Shown piece by piece: positions 34,780-46,514 of a DNA stretch of 64,000 bases (positions are counted from its first letter, which is position 1; each line of letters opens with the position of its first letter). This DNA is from Ligula intestinalis (Eukaryota > Platyhelminthes > Cestoda > Diphyllobothriidea > Diphyllobothriidae), in assembly GCA_036362985.1 (NCBI GenBank), contig JAYGXS010000004.1:14449918-14513917 (forward strand), read 5' to 3'. Under the pieces are notes generated by a model that saw nothing but the letters and a program-made list of their open reading frames with translations, was not told the DNA's origin and ran no database searches. Position numbers and translations under genes: made by a program.

Positions 34780-35995
34780 ATCTAGATCCGATTCAGCCTC
34801 TAGGGAATTTCAGTAAGTCAAAATACACCTAAGGCTAGGTGTATCACTTTGAATACAAACAAAAACGGTGGGAAATTCACATCGCAACATATATTCCCAG
34901 GGGAAAATAGATAACCAGGAGGAAGAGGAGGAGAAAGATGAGGAGGAAATGAGCATGACGTGGTAAGAGAGGAGAGCCGGGGAGAAAATACGTGGATCAA
35001 CTACGTAGAGTGCGTACACATGGGATTTAAAAGTATGATATGGACAGATAACGTCTGATTCTCATACAAAAAACTTTGACGTCAAAACTTAAAAGCGAGG
35101 GACCAAGTTTGCACGTTCACTAATGGCCTAGGCTTCCAAACGCCGCAGTTTTGGGAAAGAGGCCAGATGCACAATATGGCACATAACTGTTAAGTCAAAT
35201 GACTTCTACGCAAAACCTGTCTGTTGGTGAGGAAAATGCAGAGGATACGTTTAGAGCGTGTTTTATGGAAGGCTATTAAGAGTTTTGCCGAACGAATAAG
35301 TGATGACCTCTCCTAGAGATAGTGGAAATCAAATTCGAAAGTAACATGCAATAAAGGAGAAAAACCACTGGCCGATATTCCATTAGACGAACCCAAACTT
35401 AGGTCTATCAAAATCGAATTTCAACCCTATTGCCACTGGAGAAAACGTAAGCACAGGATTTTGTGGTAGCCCACCTCTGAAAATGCTCAAATAAACTAGC
35501 AAAAGATCAAAAACGAGATAATGCGTAATCTAAAAAGCCATTGTGCAGTTCTGTAAGCCAAATCCCCGCTTTCCATAGAGCCCTAATACTATTGAAAACC
35601 AAACCAATTGTTATCCATTACATTTACTTCATAGGAAGAAAAACGCCCAAGTAAGCCAGTATGCCACTAAGTATTAACTCGGGTGTCTTGCTGGCCCAAG
35701 CTGCAGACGTTTCCAGGTTTCGGTTTCACGAAGCAGTCTGTCGCCTCTGTTGCCTTAACGCATAATCTCTGACAGAATCATATTTTCAATATAGTTGCTT
35801 GAACATTCTTGACCTGTGTGTTGGTCAAGTAGCTTACAGGGAAATGTGGTCTACGCTATTTCATGCCATGGGACAGCCATGCAGAAATCAATAACATAAC
35901 GTGAAGCATTAAAAGGCAATCGATATGCCAACTAAATTAGGACTGCCCAGGTGTTATTCGCTAGCGTGCGCAGGCTAATTAAGTCACGCCAGATT
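34780..35995 (+). repeat. Left arm of a large diverged inverted repeat
   Basis: Aligns, in reverse complement, with 39465-40540. Colinear blocks include GAATCTAGATCCGATTCAGC, TGAATACAAACAA, GAAATTCACATCGCA, GGCTTCCAAACGCCGCAGTT, CAAATGACTTCTAC, AACTTAGGTCTA, ATGCGTAATCT, AACGCCCAA, CTGGCCCAA, AGCCATGCAGAAATCAATAA and AGGCAATCGAT. I estimate 65-70% similarity by eye. Near its inner end lies a direct repeat (copies from about 35936 and 36484, each with ACTGCCCAGGTG and TAATC/GATTTT blocks). Confidence 0.75.
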
Positions 35996-36690
35996 TTCAC
36001 CTGGAACTGTACTTTGGTCTGCAACCTAGCCCAGCCACTAAATGCGTTCTCCAACCTTATTGTGTGAGCCAGGGAAAAAGAATGTTAGATCAATCCTTTC
36101 GATAAAGCTCGCACGCAAAATGCGATCCCATTAACACACCAGCCAAGCAGTCGACTGCGCACCCGCACATAGAAAAAAAGGTGAAGAGAAAGAGGTTCAT
36201 AAAGGGCAAAATGTAAGCAGCTTCAAAATGTTTTTTTTCGGAAGGATAAAATTGAACGTAAAAGTGGTCAGCTAAGATTTACATGGCCTACTTTATCTCA
36301 TGTCAGACCCTAAGACTACCATTTTGGAAACGTTAAATAATAAGGGAAGCAAAGGTAAAAGGTTTTGTACAGAAAAGCGTTCATGCTGTGAGGGGGGTTG
36401 TTTAATGAACTTTCGAGAAAGTTTTCTGTTCGCGGAAAAAAATAGCCCACAGGCACTGCTGCTATCAATTGCAAACTAAACTAAGACTGCCCAGGTGCTA
36501 TACGTCAGATACAAGCGTGCGCAGACTAATAAATTCATGCCAGATTTTAATCTGAAAATGTGTTTTAGTCTGCGTCCTAGACACACCAATAGATTCATTG
36601 CTAAACCGTATTGCGTGAGTCAGGGAAAAAAAACTTCCTTTGGGAACGTTAGATCAGTCCTTTTGATAAGACTCGGACAAAACCGAAAGG
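35925..36690 (+). repeat. Two direct copies of a ~190-bp repeat
   Basis: Copies at about 35925-36125 and 36465-36690 share GACTGCCCAGGTG, GCGTGCGCAG, TGCCAGATTTT, TTAGTCTGC(A/G) and GTGAG(C/T)CAGGGAAAAA, TTAGATCA(A/G)TCCTTT. They sit at the inner end of the left arm; a third, inverted relative is at about 39440-39530 in the right arm. Confidence 0.65.
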
Positions 36691-39464
36691 AGCTTATACG
36701 GACCATAGGCCGCAATAGAAAACGCATACTTTTTCCGATAGAGTAAGTCGAGACGCACTGTTAAGCTATTGCAACGCGTCTTGGAAGAGGCTAACAGATA
36801 GATAACAGATATCCTCTTATGAAATCCTGTTAGCATATGTGCGAATACAAGTTTACTCAGACCATTCTCCATTGTGCTCAAACCAAACTTTATTCATGTT
36901 AAATGGATGATAAGTACGGTTAGTGATGAACCAGTTAATACACACGTTCACAAGTGACGTGTATTATTGCGTAAGAACAGTCTTATTTGAGGATAAACAA
37001 GTTGAATTCTGCGGTCGAAAACAATATGCTGAGTGAAACCCGGCAGTCAGATTATTCGCCTTGCACTAACTGTTTTAGGCTTTCTGTCGGGCTCAAATAA
37101 GACTTTTCTGTTTAATTTCCGTGGAAATTAGCGTGCAATCTCAGTTTTAATCCATCGAGACAGACCTTTTTAGGCGATGTGCACAAGGTGATAGGCATAT
37201 GCGCACTGAAATCTATCAGCTACTGTGGTAGATGCACGTGGTACTCACGAACTACTAACAGGCAGTGAGTAGCACACATATACTTAATGAATAGCCACAC
37301 CGACAGCAGAGGTACTAGCCAAAAGTGTCTCGCAAAGCTTATACTCAGATAATGCCTGAACTACGAAAGCAACTCTGGTAGTTTGGAAGTGTAGGGGGAT
37401 TTAAAAAGCACCGTCCAGTTTTAATTGCGAAGATTGCATATGCTATTGTACCAATAACATAGCCTAGCATCGAGCCGTCCTTTGTGAATATGTACTGACA
37501 TTTAGGATACGAAAATAGGCATATATTACCGAAAGTTATCTTCCTCTATAATGCATAAAATATGCGCAAAAATTCAGAATATTCGAGTCAGCAACCTACA
37601 AAAGTGTGTTACATATTAGTACTATTAATAGTAGTGAGAACCAGGGTTAAGTTAGTGGAAGGCAGCAATTCGCACATCCAAATGTTGAGGGTTACCTGCA
37701 GTTTAATGGAATTTTATTATTATTATTATTATCATCATAATGATATGATCGTGTATTGTAGTTTTTATTCAGTGTGCAATGCCAATACATAGCCCGTAGT
37801 AGCGTCTTCGATTGCCTCTGAAACCTTCTTTGTTAATTGGTAAGCCAGGCTGTATCTTCGGTGGGCTTAATGCTTAGATCCTACGGACCTAGTAACGTGG
37901 ATATCGGCGTATGCAAGCTGTTGGATAGGTCTTATCCCCTTATTGGTCACGCAGATATGAAACCTCAGGCGTGGAGGCCCTGGGGTGATTGTAGGCCATC
38001 TAACTACGTCTGATAAAGAGAAATAATAAAATTGGATTTAATGGCTCATGGCCGATAAAAGCGAAATGTGAATCCCGGGAAATAAGTAAAAAGAAGTAGA
38101 CGAGATCAATGGAACACACAATTTATTCGCATGAAGTTTCAGATTCACGAAAAAAACCATTATTAGGGAAGGGTCTCTGATGATGTGTTCGAGGATGAAT
38201 CCAAAACGTCAGTTGAATATAGATTCTTGTCCTAGCAATTACGTCTACTTCTTCTCGATCGCTCAATGGTTGATAATGTAAATGGGTCCAAAAGAACTCC
38301 CATCAAGATCCCCAGCGAGCTAATCGACATTCGTCGGTTGGAAACTTTCCATACCAAAACAAATTTCTTACTGGCTCAGAAGGAAATTCAATATACTAGA
38401 GTACGGGGCAGCCTTCATGGAATAAGACCTTGTCCCCTCCTTTCTACCCATTCAAGTCAAACGGAGCTCAGATTTATTAAAGTAGCTGGCTTGAAGGAAA
38501 CTTTTAGTTACCCTCCTTCTTAAACGCCCAATCAAATAGAAAGGTAGTCATTCTATCACTATTATCGGATATTAGTAAATTTTAGCATTTTCTCAGGTCG
38601 GCAACTTTAAGGTTTTTTAGCGAATATTCTGAGTGAACTTTGTGATCCAGCCTTTTTTGTCCATGTTTATTCACGAAAAATTAAGGGACTAGTTTCATGC
38701 TTCGGCTCTATAGCTATTTTGAGACGGAGAAAACGATGAATAAGCAGCTTCGTTCGGGCTAGTGTCTCGTGGCCGGTATGCGTTCCTCGTGGATTTGCTG
38801 CTGTTCTCAGTAGTAGGACCGATAATAGCAGTGCACCAGTTTAGCTGCAAGTCGAATACTTTCTCGGAAGTTCATAAAAAACTGTCCACCACACAGCAAG
38901 GACGCTCTTATGCACAAAACTTTTTACTTTTTTGCCTTCCTTCTCGGTTGTTTCTGAAATTGTAGTCTTGTGATCTGCAAGAAGATAAAGTGGGCCATAT
39001 AGAAGTTAGTTTAACCCTTTTTTCAGTCCCCATTTTCTCTTCGCGAAGAAGGATATTTCGAACTTTTGACATTAATGCCCCCGACGAGTTTTCTCCCCCT
39101 TTCTCCGCATGCGTGCGAGCATTCAGCTACCTGACTGGTATAATAGGAGGGTCGCAATTGGCGTCTGAGTTTTTTGCAAAAGGAGTACCCTGTTCGTCTC
39201 AAAACGCACCTTCTCCCCTAATGCACGCAGTCGATTTTCACCAAAAAAAAAACGTTTAGTGGCGTGTCTGGTTCTCAGCGCATAGGTAGACAAAATCTGG
39301 AAAGTATTTTCGATAGAGGTGAAGCTTAATAATGCGTCTTTTCGTCTTATGGCGATACTATCGTGTCGGAAAAAAGGACGGCAGAATTTTGGCGACTACT
39401 TTTCCTTCTCAATGCTACACCCAGTAACCGAGGACGTACTGCCTCACAGCGCTGTGACTTAATC
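36691..39464. other. Centre of the large inverted repeat
   Basis: No open frame here resembles a transposase, polymerase or any known family; the longest (38266-38523, 38990-39259) are unremarkable. A PLE tail fragment (38170-38275) and an ATT microsatellite (about 37720) are the only recognised features. Confidence 0.5.
38170..38275 (+). mobile_element. PLE 3' tail fragment with hammerhead-like motif
   Basis: CTGATGA (38177-38183) is a perfect core box, but the second box reads CCAAAACGTC (38201-38210) instead of CGAAACGTC. The tail continues with TTCTTGTCCTAGCAATTACG and CTACTTCTTCTCGATCGC, similar to PLE ends elsewhere. Confidence 0.5.
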
Positions 39465-40540
39465 AGCCTGCTCACGCTTGCAGCTGGCGTACAACACCCG
39501 GATAGTCTTAATTTCATTTGCTGATCGATCGATTGCCTTTTAAGGTTTCACGTTACGTTATTGATTTTCTGCATGGCTATCTCATGGCGAGAAGTACTGT
39601 GGGCCAGATTGCCTTGCAAACTATCCGAGCAGCTCACGCGTCAAGACTGTTCAAGCAAATACAGTGAAAGTGTCATTTAGTCGCAAATGATGTGCTAAGG
39701 TGGCAATTATAGGCAACAGACATCAATTCAGGAGACCGACACGTCAAAATGTCTACTGGTTGGGCCAGCCGACCACCAAGGTAAATAAATAGTGGCGTAT
39801 TTGGGCGTTTTACTTCACTTGAAGCAAATTTTAATGGGAAACAATTCAGGCGGGGCGTAATTAAAAGAAATAGATGTGTAATATTTTTAAGAGTTTTGTG
39901 GAGCGCGTGGATGTGGCTTCCGAGACTGCACGACATTTTTTGAGATTACGCATCATATCGTTAATATTTTTTATCTGGTTTCAGTTTATTTCAGGATCTT
40001 CAGAGGGTTCGTTCAGTGGCAGTCAGATGGAAAATGTGGCTTTGGTAGACCTAAGTTCGTTTTCGTTGACTGGATTCTATCCAATCAGCCAACGTGCTTT
40101 TCTTAATTGCATGTTATCCCCGAAATCGATTGCCAAAATTGAAATAGTCTACTAAAACACGCTCTGAGCGTATCCTCTTTGCATTACATCAATGACAGAC
40201 AGGTCTTGTGTAGAAGTCATTTGAATGCACAGTTATATGCCATATCGTGCATCTGGACTGTTTCCCAAACTGTGGCGTTTGGAAGCCAAATCGAATATGC
40301 GAATTTGAGTTATTGCTTTTAAACCTTGACGTCGAGGTGTGCCTTCGAGAGGCAGGCACTGTCTGTCCTTCCTAATCCTGCTCCCCCTCCTCGTTGACCA
40401 GTTTATACTGGGGCTATGCGATATGCTGTGAATTCCCTGGTGATCTTGTTTGTATTCAGACAGGAAAAATAGTTTAAATGCATTTTAATTTTTGAAAGTC
40501 TTTAGATGCTGAATCTGGTCTGGATTCTAAACTTTCGTTA
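39465..40540 (-). repeat. Right arm of the large diverged inverted repeat
   Basis: Partner of 34780-35995 (blocks listed there). With the left arm it spans about 5.8 kb. The outer end touches another repeat at about 40555, so any terminal motif or target duplication is obscured. Confidence 0.75.
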
Positions 40541-40559
40541 TCAATTTTTTTCTAAAATC

Positions 40560-40925
40560 AAAAGGTACACTTTCTTTAAGTATAAAATTTAAAGAAGGCG
40601 TAATTTGCTTCCAAACGAGTACAAGAAATAATTCTTCACGCATGTTTTCCGTAAAATATATTTCAATTTATAAAGGCAGTTAAAATCAATGATGGAAATG
40701 CGTACGCTTTAAGTAGCTACTGTTTACAGTATGTGCGTTTTGTTAGTGGTCAGAACGAAGCTCGTTAAAAAGCCCGCATCCTGCCATGACTGAAATAACT
40801 TCAGGATAGACTACACGATAATCAGTATAACAAGCTGAGTCAATGGCGATTAGCGAAAAAGTATTAATCTGTCGCATATGTAGGCATGTTGCACGAATTC
40901 TGGCACATACTGCACTAAACACAGA
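40560..40925 (+). repeat. Single arm of the TA-type long-TIR family
   Basis: Matches the right arm of the 18247-21222 element: CTTTCTTTAAGTATAAAATTT, AAGAAGGCGTAATTTGC, GTACAAGAA, CATGTTTTCC, TTTATAAAG, GTTTACAGTATG, GTTAGTGGTCAGAACGAAGC, GACTGAAATAACT, ACGATAATCAGTAT and GTCGCATATGT. It shows the uninterrupted form of the site into which CR1 copy C jumped. Confidence 0.75.
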
Positions 40926-40976
40926 TGCTCCTTATGCTCCCGTTGACTGTGGGAATTCAGTGGGACGAAGTACATA

Positions 40977-42474
40977 ATTTGTAAAGGAGACATATGATCG
41001 AACACTGGAACAAAATTTATTTTTGCCTGAGCTTTCGAGCTCTTACAAGAGCCCATCGTCAGAGGTGGAGAAACAGCAACAAATGTGGAGCTACTTGGGG
41101 CGGGTGTACAATAACTAAAATTTTGAACGTGTAGAAAATCAATAATTGTGTGTGCTGCCGGCTTGCCACTGAGGGCTGTGCTAGCCAGTGCTAGTAGGCA
41201 AGACCGACAAGTTGTGTGGAAATATTTACAGAAATAGAATCGTCAACAAAACAAGTAATAGTTATGGTGGGAGGGATGAGAAATTAAAAAGTCATAGGGG
41301 AAGGGAAGAGAAGCGAGGGATAATGTAGGCTTGGGCGCCAAATGGCCACGTCAGCATCGAAAGTGGGATGATTATGGAGGATTTTGGGCAAATTGATTAC
41401 GGCGGGCGTCTGGACGTGATCGTTTGCAGTAGCGTAAGGCCCTGTACGCTGGCGCCAATTCGACACATCTGTTGACTGAATTCTCATCCGTGGACCAGGC
41501 TTCGATAAATTCTCTGCTCGTCTTGTTTCCCGCGTGGGCGAGTACCTTGACGGCAGCGAAGTTGAACTCATGGCCTGTTTCGTAGGTGTGAGTTGCAACT
41601 TGTGATGATTCGTCGCCTAGTCGCACGGCCTGCTTGTGTTCACGTATACGCGATCCGAGCATGCGTTCCGTTTGACCTGTATAATTACAGGGACAGTTTA
41701 GGCATGGGATGCGATATACTACACCCGATTGTTCATTCTGCGTAAGCCGGTCTTTTATTTTCATCACTCTGCTGCGCATTGTAGCTTTGGGTCTGTGTGC
41801 AATTCCAACACCTAGCCCCGCAGCGATGCGCTCAGTCGCTTCTGAGACGTCTTTTATGTATGGCAGAGCGTGCCATATCTTCGGTGGTTCTTCTGTTTGG
41901 GTCCTCCGGGGCCGAACGCGTAGGCATCGGTTTATAAATGCTTTTGGATAACCGTTCCGCATGAACTGTTCACGGAGATATCTGGCCTCGCGTGCCTTTT
42001 CCTCTGGTTTACTGCAGTGGGTCTGGATCCGTTTGAAGAGTGTTTTTACACAGCTCCGTTTGTGAGCAACTGGATGGTTACTGTGAAAACTTAGGAGTTG
42101 TGTTGTGTTCGTCACCTTCCTGTAAACCGTCGTCTCGAATTCACCATTGGGTGTTCTCTTGACGAGGACATCAAGGAAAGGCAGCTGCTGCTCTTTTTCT
42201 TCTTCCCGTGTAAACTGTATGTCAGGAAATATTCCATTGAGCAAGTCATGGAAGTTTTGCAGCATGTTTCTCTTGATGATGACAAACGTGTCGTCGACGT
42301 AGCGGCGCCAGAAGACAGGCTCATGTTGGGTGAAGGCGATGCTTTCTAGTTCCTGTAGAACCAGTTCTGCCACTAAGCCAGAGATCGGGGAGCCCATTGG
42401 AGTTCCTTTGATCTGTTCGTACGTTTCTCCAGCAAAGGTAAAGTAAGTTTTCTGGCAGAATTCGAATAACCTCA
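40977..42474 (-). repeat. Left arm of the PLE palindrome
   Basis: Exact reverse complement of 42918-44415 in every segment checked (coordinates pair as x and 85392-x). The outer limit is a mismatch at 40976/44416 and the inner limit a mismatch at 42475/42917. Confidence 0.93.
41029..41062 (-). ncRNA. Hammerhead-ribozyme-like motif, left PLE copy
   Basis: Mirror image of the motif at 44330-44363, in the arm of the minus copy, downstream of its coding region and in the same orientation as it. Confidence 0.75.
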
Positions 42475-42917
42475 TAAGGTGTTCAATTTTTAAAGGGCTT
42501 TAGGCCTCATCATATGCCTTTTCAAGTCTCTTCTGTAAGATATTGTGCGCCAGTTTTGGCGGTATGGATGTGAACAATGAAGTTACGTCGAAAGAGACCA
42601 TGATTTCGTCTGATTGAATTGTCCGACCTCGGAGGTCCTCGAGGAATCGAGAGGCTGATTGAACTGAGGTAATCGAGTTGCCTTGGAGGAATTTAAGTTT
42701 TCTATACATCCACTTTGCCAAGTTATAGGTTGGGCTGCCTTTAAGGGCAACGATTGGCCGAAGTGGGACATTCGGTTTGTGGATTTTTGGAAGTCCATAA
42801 AATCGCGCCAGAGCTGTATCCGTTACTTTCATTTGGCGCCACTCATTCATAGTGATCACATTCTTGCGCCTGTATTCTCTGAGAAGTTTAGTCAATCGTT
42901 TGGATAATGCTTTGGCT
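41372..42917 (-). pseudogene. PLE RT plus GIY-YIG endonuclease, minus copy, one in-frame stop
   Basis: Reads from the 5'-truncated end at 42917: KALSKRLTKLLREYRRKN, ARFYGLPKIHKPNVPLRPIV, VSFDVTSLFTSIPP, then a TAA stop at 42500-42502 after KAYDEA. In the same frame it continues SPLKIEHLMRLFEFCQKTYF, GTPMGSPISG, the catalytic YVDDTFVII, LPFLDVLVKR, the linker NRCLRVRPRR, the cysteine pair CLNCPCNYTGQTERM with the GIY-YIG core, EAWSTDENSVNRCV, and a stop after FAQNPP at 41372. Apart from the single stop the chain is intact over more than 500 residues, so this is a young copy. The RT N-terminal region before KALSK is missing. Penelope enzymes copy their RNA onto nicked target DNA; the endonuclease supplies the nick. 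Confidence 0.92.
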
Positions 42918-44020
42918 TGAGGTTATTCGAATTCTGCCAGAAAACTTACTTTACCTTTGCTGGAGAAACGTACGAACAGATCAAAGGAACTCCAATGGGC
43001 TCCCCGATCTCTGGCTTAGTGGCAGAACTGGTTCTACAGGAACTAGAAAGCATCGCCTTCACCCAACATGAGCCTGTCTTCTGGCGCCGCTACGTCGACG
43101 ACACGTTTGTCATCATCAAGAGAAACATGCTGCAAAACTTCCATGACTTGCTCAATGGAATATTTCCTGACATACAGTTTACACGGGAAGAAGAAAAAGA
43201 GCAGCAGCTGCCTTTCCTTGATGTCCTCGTCAAGAGAACACCCAATGGTGAATTCGAGACGACGGTTTACAGGAAGGTGACGAACACAACACAACTCCTA
43301 AGTTTTCACAGTAACCATCCAGTTGCTCACAAACGGAGCTGTGTAAAAACACTCTTCAAACGGATCCAGACCCACTGCAGTAAACCAGAGGAAAAGGCAC
43401 GCGAGGCCAGATATCTCCGTGAACAGTTCATGCGGAACGGTTATCCAAAAGCATTTATAAACCGATGCCTACGCGTTCGGCCCCGGAGGACCCAAACAGA
43501 AGAACCACCGAAGATATGGCACGCTCTGCCATACATAAAAGACGTCTCAGAAGCGACTGAGCGCATCGCTGCGGGGCTAGGTGTTGGAATTGCACACAGA
43601 CCCAAAGCTACAATGCGCAGCAGAGTGATGAAAATAAAAGACCGGCTTACGCAGAATGAACAATCGGGTGTAGTATATCGCATCCCATGCCTAAACTGTC
43701 CCTGTAATTATACAGGTCAAACGGAACGCATGCTCGGATCGCGTATACGTGAACACAAGCAGGCCGTGCGACTAGGCGACGAATCATCACAAGTTGCAAC
43801 TCACACCTACGAAACAGGCCATGAGTTCAACTTCGCTGCCGTCAAGGTACTCGCCCACGCGGGAAACAAGACGAGCAGAGAATTTATCGAAGCCTGGTCC
43901 ACGGATGAGAATTCAGTCAACAGATGTGTCGAATTGGCGCCAGCGTACAGGGCCTTACGCTACTGCAAACGATCACGTCCAGACGCCCGCCGTAATCAAT
44001 TTGCCCAAAATCCTCCATAA
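42917..44020 (+). CDS. PLE RT C-terminal part plus GIY-YIG endonuclease, plus copy, open
   Basis: An uninterrupted 367-residue frame identical in protein to residues of the minus copy. It begins at the head-to-head junction with RLFEFCQKTYFTF, so the RT fingers are missing, but palm motifs GTPMGSPISG and YVDDTFVII, thumb, linker and complete GIY-YIG domain (CLNCPCNYTGQT, Arg-rich helix SRIREHKQAV, HTYETGHEF, SVNRCVELAPAYRALRYC) are present. The initiating codon would be TTG at the junction or the internal Met of GTPMGSP, so it is doubtful that it is translated. RT activity is not expected without fingers; the nuclease domain looks complete. Confidence 0.88.
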   Translation: MRLFEFCQKTYFTFAGETYEQIKGTPMGSPISGLVAELVLQELESIAFTQHEPVFWRRYVDDTFVIIKRNMLQNFHDLLNGIFPDIQFTREEEKEQQLPFLDVLVKRTPNGEFETTVYRKVTNTTQLLSFHSNHPVAHKRSCVKTLFKRIQTHCSKPEEKAREARYLREQFMRNGYPKAFINRCLRVRPRRTQTEEPPKIWHALPYIKDVSEATERIAAGLGVGIAHRPKATMRSRVMKIKDRLTQNEQSGVVYRIPCLNCPCNYTGQTERMLGSRIREHKQAVRLGDESSQVATHTYETGHEFNFAAVKVLAHAGNKTSREFIEAWSTDENSVNRCVELAPAYRALRYCKRSRPDARRNQFAQNPP

Positions 44021-44415
44021 TCATCCCACTTTCGATGCTGACGTGGCCATTTGGCGCCCAAGCCTACATTATCCCTCGCTTCTCTTCCCTTCCCCTATGA
44101 CTTTTTAATTTCTCATCCCTCCCACCATAACTATTACTTGTTTTGTTGACGATTCTATTTCTGTAAATATTTCCACACAACTTGTCGGTCTTGCCTACTA
44201 GCACTGGCTAGCACAGCCCTCAGTGGCAAGCCGGCAGCACACACAATTATTGATTTTCTACACGTTCAAAATTTTAGTTATTGTACACCCGCCCCAAGTA
44301 GCTCCACATTTGTTGCTGTTTCTCCACCTCTGACGATGGGCTCTTGTAAGAGCTCGAAAGCTCAGGCAAAAATAAATTTTGTTCCAGTGTTCGATCATAT
44401 GTCTCCTTTACAAAT
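42918..44415 (+). repeat. Right arm of the PLE palindrome
   Basis: Partner of 40977-42474; see that entry for the pairing rule and limits. Confidence 0.93.
44330..44363 (+). ncRNA. Hammerhead-ribozyme-like motif, right PLE copy
   Basis: The best motif in the window. CTGACGA (44330-44336) fits CUGANGA. Stem II is GGGCTC/GAGCTC (six pairs, one G-U) with a TTGTAA loop. GAAA (44356-44359) is followed by GCTC, predicted cleavage after 44363. Stem I can form from CCT before the core and AGG after it. The stem III nucleotides AGCT are a palindrome without loop, which suggests dimeric folding as described for PLE hammerheads. Confidence 0.8.
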
Positions 44416-44465
44416 AGAAATTCCTGGAATACGAGTATTTTCTCGCATTCGTGAAGTACATAATT

Positions 44466-44928
44466 ATTCATGTAACATCAGGTGATTACTGATGATGAAG
44501 ATCCATTTAGCACTAGGCTCTTGGAAACTGGGCATACAGTCCAGCCGGATCTCTGATCCACGGGGAGCCCTGACACAGTTGATGTCGAGAGAGCCGGCAT
44601 GCGTGTGAGAGCCTGCGTCACTGACTCACACTGGCTTTGTTGCCAAAACCATGCAGGTTCAGTGTTTACGCGCGCCGGCCAAACACTCACGCACTGTGTC
44701 TGCCAACTGCTACGAGAGGCCCCGCGATGTCCTACTTGGCCTATGCTTCCCTGCCTGTCGCGGCTCAATGCGCACGTTAGCTCCGGCCAATAGGTGCACG
44801 CATGTTCACCTGGCTGAGTGTATAGCCAAGCCGTCTCGTCGCCACAGCACCGAAAACACAATTTGGCGTACTGACTCGGCATGCACAATTCCGCCTGTGT
44901 ACTCCCTACTTTCTGGCAGTAAAACTTC
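44466..44928. other. Anonymous stretch
   Basis: Nothing recognised; open frames on both strands overlap and lack family features. Confidence 0.4.
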
Positions 44929-45385
44929 TGTCCCCCTAAACCTTCTGTTTTTCGACATCACAACTTGCGACATGCGTGCGCAAGATCATTTGGCTAGTAA
45001 GGCAGACATTCTACCATCTTTACCTATTACGGGGACGCGAGCAATGATATATTCAGGGCCTACGACCATAAGCGAAAACCAGCTGAGTCATGCGCGCAGA
45101 GCGGCCGCGCACGCCATCGCTTCGAGCACACGTGGTGATCGGACACACGTGCAGCGCAAATATTCTGGAATACTCTCCCAGGGTCACAGCGTGGGAAACT
45201 ACGAATCAGCGTGCTGGCCAGAACCCCATTGCACACTACAAGTCAGGATTGTTCCAGAAGACCAGCACCTTAGAAATAAACTGCAGTGGACAACCAAGAG
45301 GACCCGTTGTCTCTGGTTTGTCCCGAATAAAGTTCTTGTTATCAGAACCGGCTCTTCGCCTTTTTCTGCCTATTAGATCGGGACA
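44929..45385 (+). mobile_element. Possible LTR-like sequence
   Basis: The ends TGTCCC (44929) and GGGACA (45385) are inverted. The 3' half resembles the solo LTR at 23901-24216: CACAGCGTGGGAA, AATCAGCGTGC, CCAGAACCCC, CCCGAATAAAG with a polyadenylation signal, and GTTATCAGAACCGGCTCTT. No target duplication found, so the borders are tentative. Confidence 0.4.
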
Positions 45386-46514
45386 CAGTAGTACCGTTTG
45401 ATGATGTGTTGAGAAATAAGAAAGGCTAACAAGAACACGTATATTGAAGTTTTGATAAATCGGAGAACTTGGTTGGCTCATCACCATGAAGACGCTAAAT
45501 GCACTTAATGCTTGGACGGTAGCGAGGCCACTAAGCTGCTCAAGACGTCAGCATTTCGAAAACCCGGTTTCGATTATTCCCTCTGCCAATCTGATTATAC
45601 TCTGCAGGAAATGTTAAGTGCTTCGTGTAAGTAGCACAAACTGACAGAGGCGGTTTGCAAATCGGTCTTGCTATTCCGCCTAGTGCCATAGTTTCAAGCA
45701 GACGGGCAAGATTAGTTGATGCTTCCACCTCCGCTGTCTGTTAGTAAGATAATTAAGTCTGCTGTGTTGGAAAGCAGTCAAATTTTAGGAAGTGCTTTTG
45801 TCCTGATTTGGGGAGCATATTTTTGGAAATCAAATTTAGTCAACAATCAGGCACATATGATTTTAGATTATTAAATTTGAAAGATCCTGGTTGGTAAGGG
45901 CACATAACAATTCCGCTAAACATCCTTTAACAGGCTGAGGTATCGAGGGAAGAAAAAGGTTTATTAATCCAAAGCCGACTAGCCGGATAGGTCACTTCCA
46001 TTTATGTTCAGTTAGTTCATGTAAGGTTGTCACGGGGGTGATTTGATCGAGCTCCTCGAAGCACTGGAATTCCCATAAACCTGTTTTTGTGAGTTCCTCT
46101 TACTTCGCAAATGATGCGGTCAGGTTTCACCGAGAAAACAAAAACTGTCGGCAGACGAGGCACACAAAGAAATACATAAAGAGCTGTAAACTGTATGGAG
46201 AGTTGCAATTATGACGCGAATTTGAAGACTGATGGCGGCAGGCGAGCAATAAAGTGACGTTGAGTAACTGAAGTGACCCTGGTTTCATCTCTGCTTGCCG
46301 TGTCGGTGCATGTAGCAAAGCCTCGAGGGAAACGGATCATGTGATCAACTCCGTACTGTCGTGGCAGCGATCGATAACCCATTCTCTCACGTCTCCTCCT
46401 TCCCCCTGTGACCGATCGCTGCCCTGTACGTTGACCCCCCGCTTTAATCAATCTTGACAGGTTTTCACTATGACATGAACGGCCTTGCTGTGATAACTTC
46501 TACCCCCCCCCCCC
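45386..46514. other. Anonymous stretch
   Basis: No gene recognised. It ends at a C-run (from about 46504). Confidence 0.4.

Larger units (their letters stand above)
40967..44465. mobile_element. Palindromic PLE family 1 insertion flanked by a 13-bp target-site duplication
   Basis: The whole block is bounded by GAAGTACATAATT at 40967-40979 and again at 44453-44465. Inside are two divergently oriented PLE copies joined head to head at 42917/42918. Arms 40977-42474 and 42918-44415 (1498 bp each) are reverse complements and were identical wherever I compared them, including all 367 encoded residues. The minus copy carries 443 bp more of 5' RT sequence (42475-42917), and the plus copy has 37 bp more of 3' tail (44416-44452). 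One duplication around the pair means one insertion event. Confidence 0.93.

Noticed and set aside
42112..43294. Several open frames antisense to the PLE coding regions
   Set aside because: They are shadows of the RT frame, duplicated by the palindrome.
44651..45376. 241-codon open frame
   Set aside because: It runs through LTR-like non-coding repeat sequence and has no domain or codon pattern supporting a gene.
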